Assembly (NCBI GenBank): GCA_964558875.1
Contig: CAZLGM010000028.1
Span: 1-20,279, forward strand
Length of the DNA: 20,279 bases
Source: CAZLGM01 sp964558875
GTDB lineage: Bacteria > Desulfobacterota > Desulfobulbia > Desulfobulbales > Desulfocapsaceae
Direction: 5' to 3'
Shown: positions 15,850-20,279 of the stretch, in pieces
How the letters are laid out: every line of letters starts with the position of its first letter
How positions within the stretch are numbered: the stretch's first letter is position 1
The notes under the pieces: generated by a model
Databases searched by the model: none
Seen by the model: only the letters and a program-made list of their open reading frames with translations
What the model was told of the DNA's origin: nothing
Position numbers and translations under genes: made by a program

Positions 15850-16722
15850 ATGATGTGTATGATACCTGTAGATCTAGACATAGACATGTTGCGTTGCTTT
15901 GTGGAAGTTTCCAAAACAGGCAGTTTCACTAAGGCTGGGAAAAATATCGGTTTAACCCAGTCGGGTGTGAGTGTAAAAATTCGTCGGCTTGAAGAAAGAT
16001 TGGAGACACAGGTCTTCAATAGAACGAGCAAAAGTCTTTCATTGACTCCGGAAGGAGAAATCTTATTTGATCATGCCGGACGCATACTGTCAGCCCATGA
16101 CGAAGCTGTCAGCCGGTTAACAAAACCAAAAGCTGTCGGTAAATTGCGAGTAGGTATAATCGACTATTTTTTTCCTGAATTACTTCCCAATATCCTCAGT
16201 AAATTCAAAAAACACTATCCAAATATCCAACTTGAAGTATGGATCGATGTCGGTATGAACCTGATTCCATTGTTTGAAAAAGCGGAGTTGGATCTAGTTG
16301 TCGCAGGGAAAGAGTCATACAAGGGGAATTACCGTCTTCTCATGCAGGAGCCCTTATTTTGGGTTGTTGGCAAAAATACTGATGCAGCCCAGCAGGAAGC
16401 ATTACCGCTAGTATTATTTCCATCTCCATGCAGCTTCAGAAAAATTGCCACGGAAAGCCTCCAGAATGGTAACCGCGAATGGGAGGTTCCGTTTACGGGA
16501 ACGTCTATTACCAGCATCCAAACCGCTGTTCAGGCAGGATTGGGGATATCGATCCTGCCCCAGGGGGCATTGAAGGAGGGTATTAAAAAAGCTCCTTCCA
16601 ACTTGGGTTTGCCGGAATTACCCATGCACCCGATAGTGATTATCACAGATGAACAGAAGGAAAATGATGCTAGAGATGTTTTTGTCGGCTACCTGGAGAC
16701 TGAACTCAATAACCTGAAATGA
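15850..16722 (+). CDS. LysR-family transcriptional regulator
   Basis: 290 residues. The N-terminal winged helix-turn-helix is clear: LDIDMLRCFVEVSKTGSFTKAG, recognition helix region LTQSGVSVKIRRLEERL, then VFNRTSKSLSLTPEGEILFDHA. The periplasmic-binding-like effector domain starts near residue 95 (GKLRVGIIDYFFPELLP) and ends with TSITSIQTAVQAGLGISILPQGAL. These proteins are tetramers that activate or repress divergent genes in response to a small molecule. It faces the MDR-SDR-radical SAM operon across ~136 bases, its likely target. Several ATGs lie near the start (15850, 15853, 15859, and 15886 just inside the fold). None has a strong Shine-Dalgarno, so the start is uncertain by a few residues. 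The stop overlaps the next gene by ATGA. Confidence 0.95.
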   Translation: MMCMIPVDLDIDMLRCFVEVSKTGSFTKAGKNIGLTQSGVSVKIRRLEERLETQVFNRTSKSLSLTPEGEILFDHAGRILSAHDEAVSRLTKPKAVGKLRVGIIDYFFPELLPNILSKFKKHYPNIQLEVWIDVGMNLIPLFEKAELDLVVAGKESYKGNYRLLMQEPLFWVVGKNTDAAQQEALPLVLFPSPCSFRKIATESLQNGNREWEVPFTGTSITSIQTAVQAGLGISILPQGALKEGIKKAPSNLGLPELPMHPIVIITDEQKENDARDVFVGYLETELNNLK

Positions 16723-17255
16723 CAATCCAGGAACTTTATCGGCGACTCTATTCGCATCCTGCGCGAGAATCTCTACGACTGGCGGAGGAGCTGTTTGATT
16801 GCTTTGGAGATGAAATAGGCAAGAGTAGAAGGGTTGGACAATTACTTGATGAGTTGAATCTGGAGACGGAATCGCTGTCGTCCCAAATGGCCGGGATGAA
16901 GATGGATGTGATCTGTACAGCCTGTGCAGCAACGGAGAAAGGTGGCTGCTGTTCACTTTATATGGCTGATGAATGTGATGTGTTGCAGATCATAATGAAT
17001 CTGTTGGCAAAGGTTCCGGTGGCAATACAACAAACTGATGGAACAGATTGCTGGTTTCTTGGGTCAACTGGCTGTGTGTTTCGGTTTAAACCAATGTTCT
17101 GCCTCAATTATAACTGCAGTCGGATCAAGAATTCGGCGGGAGATAAAGAGATGACAGAGCTTGAGAGAACAATCGGTAGACAGCTTTTAGCCCAGCATCG
17201 GTTGGAACAGGAGCTGTTTCAATTTTTCTACAGGCAGCCAGGGTGTATTGAATAA
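16719..17255 (+). CDS. Cysteine-rich YkgJ-like protein
   Basis: 178 residues. Cysteines cluster as VICTACAATEKGGCCS, then a second group DCWFLGSTGCVFRFKPMFC and LNYNCSRI. This order (CxxC...CC, then C-fL-x3-GC, then RFKP-x2-C) resembles the YkgJ/UPF0153 group of presumed zinc- or iron-chelating proteins; the assignment is from pattern only. The N-terminal ~60 residues are helical and rich in Glu/Leu. No signal peptide or membrane segment is seen, so it should be cytoplasmic. ATG overlaps the LysR stop (ATGA), which implies coupled translation, and there is no separate Shine-Dalgarno. Whether it helps sense the LysR signal or matures a metal centre (for instance for the radical SAM protein) is speculation. 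Confidence 0.8.
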   Translation: MTIQELYRRLYSHPARESLRLAEELFDCFGDEIGKSRRVGQLLDELNLETESLSSQMAGMKMDVICTACAATEKGGCCSLYMADECDVLQIIMNLLAKVPVAIQQTDGTDCWFLGSTGCVFRFKPMFCLNYNCSRIKNSAGDKEMTELERTIGRQLLAQHRLEQELFQFFYRQPGCIE

Positions 17256-17256
17256 G

Positions 17257-17302
17257 ACCTGAATCCGTGACGGAGAATGTTATGTTGCTCACGGATTCAG
17301 GT
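17257..17302. terminator. Hairpin between convergent genes, likely bidirectional
   Basis: A perfect 14-bp stem, ACCTGAATCCGTGA at 17257-17270 against 17289-17302, encloses an 18-base loop. It begins directly after the stop of the YkgJ-like gene and lies 25 bases past the minus-strand WbuC stop. Neither strand has a good T-run, though the minus side continues CTTATTCAAT. Terminator or 3'-end stabiliser. Confidence 0.6.
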
Positions 17303-17326
17303 AGGACACATTATGTTTACATTGGG

Positions 17327-17857
17327 TCAACGTGGAGTTTTCTCGGTCGTATCATACAGCGCCTTGAGGTACTCGGCAGAATTCTCCGAATTTTCCGCTG
17401 GTGCCCAGGGAGCAAAATCTTTGTCGGAGATTTTTTCATAAGGCCCGGGCTTGGCCTCAAAGAGAACGGTATCCGGTGCGGTAGCAAAAAACGTGTGAAA
17501 GATACCCGGTTCGGTATCGATTCCGATGTTGAGTGAGCCTGCTGCCAGAGAGTAGCAGTCGGTTATATTGCCCAGATTGTCGAATATTACACATCGGATC
17601 GCACCTGTTAATACGATGACTGACTCGGCTTTTGGCGGATCAATATGCCTGTGGGGACGGATATAGCTCATCGGCTGGAGAGCGTTGAGCATTCGGTGGA
17701 AATTGTCGCTCTCCGATTTATGGAAGGGCAGTATGATCCGTTTTCTGGGGCTTTGACGTGATGCATCAATTGCTTTTTGCAGGGTGTCGGTGTCAATACA
17801 GGTTACTTCTTGTTGTGACGGGGCAAAAGCTGTAGGGAAGGTGTTTGTATGGTTCAT
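17327..17857 (-). CDS. WbuC-family cupin-fold metalloprotein
   Basis: 176 residues. The WbuC family signature is clear: SPRKRIILPFHKSESDNFHR, followed by LQPMSYIRPHRHIDPPKAES and VLTGAIRCVIFDNLGNI. The HRH pair and following Glu (PHRHIDPPKAE) fit a cupin metal site, and GIFHTFFA supplies the later histidine. The family is often found in O-antigen or sugar-biosynthesis clusters, but its reaction is not established to my knowledge. No signal peptide is seen, so it should be cytoplasmic. Its ATG overlaps the stop of the upstream zinc-ribbon gene by four bases (ATGA), which indicates coupled translation. The C-terminal ~25 residues (NSAEYLKALYDTTEKTPR) are polar and probably disordered. Confidence 0.9.
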   Translation of the reverse strand: MNHTNTFPTAFAPSQQEVTCIDTDTLQKAIDASRQSPRKRIILPFHKSESDNFHRMLNALQPMSYIRPHRHIDPPKAESVIVLTGAIRCVIFDNLGNITDCYSLAAGSLNIGIDTEPGIFHTFFATAPDTVLFEAKPGPYEKISDKDFAPWAPAENSENSAEYLKALYDTTEKTPR

Positions 17858-18045
17858 CGTTTCTGATTGATTTCGAACCGGTTGTCACAAAAGGTGCACT
17901 CGTAGATATGAGTATGGGATGACATTGGATCTAAATCAATCTGATGATCCTGGATGCTCATTTCTTTTCGGGGGATACTACGCAGTTTCTTCTTACAGAT
18001 GGGGCAATATTTCACATATGGCTGGGGAATGGCGTCTTTTACCAC
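17854..18045 (-). CDS. Zinc-ribbon mini-protein, GTG start
   Basis: 63 residues with two CxxC knuckles: YCPICKKKL (C14, C17) and YECTFCDNRFEIN (C50, C53), typical of a four-cysteine zinc ribbon. Three histidines lie between them (DHQ, SHTH). I do not recognise the family and cannot name a partner. The start is GTG at 18045, supported by AGGAG 8 bases upstream; the nearby ATG at 18050 is followed at once by TAG and cannot be used. Its stop overlaps the WbuC ATG (ATGA), so the two are made together, which suggests a shared role, for example metal handling or regulation of the cupin. A promoter is visible 60-88 bases upstream. Confidence 0.78.
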   Translation of the reverse strand: MVKDAIPQPYVKYCPICKKKLRSIPRKEMSIQDHQIDLDPMSSHTHIYECTFCDNRFEINQKR

Positions 18046-18104
18046 TACATCCTCTCCTTTTGTGTTTCACAGGTTGTCTTTGTTCAACTGTTTGCAGGGT
18101 AAGG

Positions 18105-18133
18105 TTTATACCCCAGGTGACTACCGGAGACAA
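18105..18133 (-). promoter_or_regulatory. Candidate promoter for the zinc-ribbon/WbuC operon
   Basis: On the minus strand TTGTCT (18133-18128), a 17-base spacer, then TATAAA (18110-18105): 4/6 and 5/6 matches to sigma-70 boxes at ideal spacing. The predicted 5' leader is about 55 bases before the GTG. This suggests that the pair is transcribed apart from the GrpB-family gene upstream. Confidence 0.55.
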
Positions 18134-18169
18134 GGGCAAACCGAAAGTGTTACGACATACATACAGGGC

Positions 18170-18745
18170 TTATTCGGCATGAAGGCAGTCCTTTGCAAGT
18201 CGTGTTATTTTTTCAATAAATGCTCCTTTTCTTCTTGTGTACCCTGTCCGGTTATTCTGATTTTCTTTTACCAGTTTGAATTTCAGTTGTTCATATTCGC
18301 TGGCCGTCTCCGGGTACTTAATAAGATAATCACGAAAAAGCAGTCTGTCCCAATGTTCAAAATCGGACTCAACCATATGGATATGATGAGTTCGATTTCC
18401 TATGATATCTCGTTTAATAAACCAGGCGTAAAAGGGAGTGGTGTCATCTCCCCAGGTGGGCCTCCAGAAATAGTCATATCCCTTTGATTCCAATATAGGC
18501 ACGACAAATTCGCGTGTTTTGGCAAGGGATGAAACTTCTACCAGCATATCGATGATCGGTTTGGCGGCCAGGCCGGGTACAGCAGTTGAGCCGAAATGTT
18601 CTATTCTTCGTATGATACTTCTGGGCAGGCATGACAGCAGGTGTTGCTTTTCTTTTTCAAACATCTGCGGCCAGTCAGGGCTGTACGGTTCAATAGAAAA
18701 GGTTTCTTGCGCAGCTTTTCGTACTTTATCACGGAGTTTGGCCAT
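18170..18745 (-). CDS. GrpB/UPF0157 family protein (nucleotidyltransferase-like)
   Basis: 191 residues, normal for the family. Signature blocks: IEPYSPDWPQMFEKEKQ, then IEHFGSTAVPGLAAKPIIDM, then HHIHMVESDFEHWDRLLFRD and a YPETASEYEQLK helix. The GSTAVPGL...KPxID block places it in the nucleotidyltransferase superfamily, but no substrate is firmly known. Some members are fused to dephospho-CoA kinase. No signal peptide or membrane segment. Start ATG at 18745 has AGGGG about 3-4 bases upstream. It precedes the zinc-ribbon gene on the same strand by 124 bases but has its own leader, so I regard it as a separate unit. Divergent from the alkyltransferase gene. Confidence 0.93.
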   Translation of the reverse strand: MAKLRDKVRKAAQETFSIEPYSPDWPQMFEKEKQHLLSCLPRSIIRRIEHFGSTAVPGLAAKPIIDMLVEVSSLAKTREFVVPILESKGYDYFWRPTWGDDTTPFYAWFIKRDIIGNRTHHIHMVESDFEHWDRLLFRDYLIKYPETASEYEQLKFKLVKENQNNRTGYTRRKGAFIEKITRLAKDCLHAE

Positions 18746-18878
18746 TGACCCCTGTTACGTTCGTGTGTTGAGGTAGAAGAATATTGAAAACAGTATAAGC
18801 TGTCGCTCAACTTTTTATGATAACGGCAATACCAACCTTTGTCGGTACATTTTTTCCGTGATTATCTCAGATGCGCTT

Positions 18879-18907
18879 TTGCCCGAACAAGTCTCCTATG
18901 GTATAGA
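18879..18907 (+). promoter_or_regulatory. Candidate promoter for the alkyltransferase/M23 unit
   Basis: TTGCCC (18879-18884), a 17-base spacer, then TATAGA (18902-18907): each matches 4 of 6 sigma-70 consensus positions. The leader to the ATG at 18952 would be about 38 bases. No Ada-type box is evident. Prediction only. Confidence 0.4.
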
Positions 18908-18951
18908 GATCAACAGTAATTGAATATTACAACTTGAAACTGGAGAGAGAA

Positions 18952-19464
18952 ATGTCAGACTTAACTCATGAACAGATCGTCCAAACTCAATTAGCAACCC
19001 CCATCGGTACACTGTCCTTGTGCGCTTCCAACAATAGGCTGCTTGGCGTTGAGTTTCCCTCTTCCATCAGTGGTATCCCAAAAGAGCCTGCCGATACTGG
19101 TGAACTGCCGAAAATCCTGAAGCAGGCTCAAATCCAACTGATGGAATACTTCCAGGGAAAAAGAGAGCAATTTGAACTGGGGCTGCACCCCGAAGGCACT
19201 GCTTTTCAACGATCGGTCTGGAAAGAAATGGAGAAAATTCCCTATGGTGAAACCAGAAGCTATAAGGATATAGCGATTGCCCTGGGCGATGTCAGGAAGG
19301 CTCGGCCGGTTGGCGGAGCAGCCAATAAAAATCCGCTGCCGATTGTCATACCCTGCCACCGCGTTGTCGGTAACAATGGCAGTCTCACCGGTTTTGGCGG
19401 AGGGCTGGAGGTGAAAAAATACCTGCTCGAACTTGAATCCGGGCAGCGCGGTCCCCAAAAATAG
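18952..19464 (+). CDS. ogt: Methylated-DNA-protein-cysteine methyltransferase
   Basis: 170 residues from ATG at 18952, chosen because GGAGAG (18942-18947) lies 4 bases upstream; a TTG 18 bases earlier in frame has no such signal. It moves the alkyl group from O6-alkylguanine to its own cysteine in a single-use reaction. The active site is PIVIPCHRVVG. The DNA-binding helix-turn-helix region reads GTAFQRSVWKEMEKIPYGET, then SYKDIAIALGDVRKARPVGGAANKNPLP, where the Arg of ARPVG is the base-flipping 'arginine finger'. The N-terminal ribonuclease-like domain is short, as in Ogt, and there is no AdaA/AraC domain. Only 9 bases separate its stop from the M23 lipoprotein start, suggesting co-transcription. 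Confidence 0.96.
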   Translation: MSDLTHEQIVQTQLATPIGTLSLCASNNRLLGVEFPSSISGIPKEPADTGELPKILKQAQIQLMEYFQGKREQFELGLHPEGTAFQRSVWKEMEKIPYGETRSYKDIAIALGDVRKARPVGGAANKNPLPIVIPCHRVVGNNGSLTGFGGGLEVKKYLLELESGQRGPQK

Positions 19465-19473
19465 TAAAGAAAT

Positions 19474-20172
19474 ATGAACTGGAGAATCCTGGTTAATAAA
19501 GGTGGAGGGCGATCGCTTCCAGGTTTGTATGTTGTTCTGTCTCTGCTGTTTCTCTCCCATCTTTCAGGGTGTATGAGTTCATATACCGAGCCATATGGAT
19601 ATGTTTCTTCCAACTTTGCCAACAATCAGAAAGAACGGACAAACATTGTTATGCCCAAGGGAGCACCTTCCATCTCACAGGGATATAAGCCGGAATCAAC
19701 CTACCTGTCCACCAGCTCGAATCCTCAAGGGCACGAGGGAATAGATGTCCTGGCGCCGAAAGGAACACCAGTCCTTGCTCCTGCTTATGGAGTTGTAAAG
19801 GAAATTTCTTTTGATGCGTTGTTCGGTAACAGAATCGTTCTCAGTCATAGTCCAGGCGGTGACGGTAGGCTTATGCAGAGTGTGTTCTGCCACCTCGATT
19901 CGATATCTGTTCAGAGAAGAGAGCGTGTGCAGCGTGGATACCAGATCGGCACAATGGGCAGAACCGGTATACTGTCGGGCGGATTTTCCCATCTCCATTT
20001 TGAAGTTCATCAACAGCTACCCGATTCCCCGGAATTTTTCCCTATCAATCCACACAGGTTCTGGGCCGATGGCAAAGATATGGTCACCTGTTTTGATAAA
20101 AAGAAGAAATGGGACGAAAAGCCCTTTGCAATGACCTATCCGGTCCCCTGCAATGGGGTCGATTGGCGTTAG
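19474..20172 (+). CDS. M23-family metalloendopeptidase lipoprotein
   Basis: 232 residues. A lipoprotein signal covers residues 1-33: basic start, hydrophobic LYVVLSLLFLSHLSGC with the lipidated Cys at 33. The n-region is rather long for a signal peptide. The LytM/M23 domain follows: HxxxD as HEGIDVLAPKGTPV (H87, D91), the second motif VFCHLDSI (H140), and HxH as FSHLHFEVH (H173, H175). These are the usual zinc ligands and catalytic histidines, so it should be an active peptidoglycan crosslink hydrolase in the envelope rather than a degenerate EnvC/NlpD-type activator. A Cys (C139) sits just before H140, where Tyr or Ser is more common. The C-terminal ~45 residues are a family-poor extension. 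It follows the alkyltransferase by 9 bases. The start has only a weak AAAGAAAT ribosome-binding site. Confidence 0.93.
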   Translation: MNWRILVNKGGGRSLPGLYVVLSLLFLSHLSGCMSSYTEPYGYVSSNFANNQKERTNIVMPKGAPSISQGYKPESTYLSTSSNPQGHEGIDVLAPKGTPVLAPAYGVVKEISFDALFGNRIVLSHSPGGDGRLMQSVFCHLDSISVQRRERVQRGYQIGTMGRTGILSGGFSHLHFEVHQQLPDSPEFFPINPHRFWADGKDMVTCFDKKKKWDEKPFAMTYPVPCNGVDWR

Positions 20173-20192
20173 TCCGCACAGCAACAATCAAG

Positions 20193-20206
20193 CAGGATTT
20201 ATCCTG
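20193..20206. terminator. Short hairpin after the M23 gene
   Basis: CAGGAT-TT-ATCCTG is a 6-bp stem 20 bases past the M23 stop, followed by ATTAAAAAG. No T-run on the plus strand. The 2-base loop is too tight for a full stem, so the end pairs would open. Weak terminator candidate. Confidence 0.3.
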
Positions 20207-20279
20207 ATTAAAAAGCTGAACTCAAGAGCATTCGATAGTGCTGCAGCTTTGTTCGATTTGACCGTTCGATTATAGTTAG

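Noticed and set aside
17954..18487. 177-residue plus-strand ORF
   Set aside because: It lies antisense to the zinc-ribbon and GrpB-family genes, both supported by motifs and ribosome-binding sites, and shows no domain of its own.
1..20279. CRISPR arrays, tRNA or rRNA genes, integrase or complete prophage
   Set aside because: No regularly spaced repeats, cloverleaf-like sequence, ribosomal RNA signature or integrase/transposase reading frame was seen on either strand.

Overview
The window looks like a chromosomal segment of a sulfate-reducer-type deltaproteobacterium (Desulfobacterota, possibly the Desulfobulbales). This is an inference from family-level recognition: a PEP-CTERM-type EpsB sugar transferase, folate-dependent TrmFO, an endonuclease-type MutL, a 3D-domain lipoprotein, a WbuC cupin, and a palindromic repeat with ends typical of such genomes. 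Base composition by eye is moderate (a little under half G+C). I see no rRNA, tRNA, CRISPR array, complete insertion sequence or prophage.

Layout. (1) 1-6080, plus strand: the 3' part of an exopolysaccharide-initiating sugar transferase; then a 1130-residue signalling/scaffold protein (helical HEAT-like body, cyclic-nucleotide-binding-like fold, C-terminal PilZ domain); then, joined by a TAATG stop/start overlap, a primase-like/DnaB-like helicase with a zinc finger and a degenerate TOPRIM region. This coupled pair is the least familiar part of the window. (2) 6081-6305: a dense set of nested inverted repeats, probably the remains of small mobile elements. It ends at the ribosome-binding site of a 111-residue membrane protein of unknown function. 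(3) 6677-10589, minus strand: mutL, a 3D-domain lipoprotein and trmFO, a probable housekeeping operon. (4) 10590-12761: a 30-bp-arm palindromic repeat lies directly upstream of a class A penicillin-binding protein, whose start is hard to place as a result. (5) 12980-15713, minus strand: quinone-oxidoreductase-like MDR, SDR and radical SAM genes, divergent from a LysR regulator at 15850. The regulator overlaps a cysteine-rich YkgJ-like gene by ATGA. (6) 17327-18745, minus strand: a GTG-started zinc-ribbon mini-protein coupled by ATGA to a WbuC-family cupin, preceded by a GrpB/UPF0157 gene. (7) 18952-20172, plus strand: an O6-alkylguanine-DNA alkyltransferase, then an M23 peptidase lipoprotein.

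The window mixes cell-envelope work (sugar transferase, class A PBP, 3D lipoprotein, M23 lipoprotein), nucleic-acid maintenance (MutL, alkyltransferase, TrmFO, helicase) and a LysR-controlled redox cassette. Several start codons have been moved from the longest possible ORF to a position supported by a Shine-Dalgarno sequence or lipobox: the 3D lipoprotein, the MDR and the alkyltransferase. The PBP start is also moved but is less certain.
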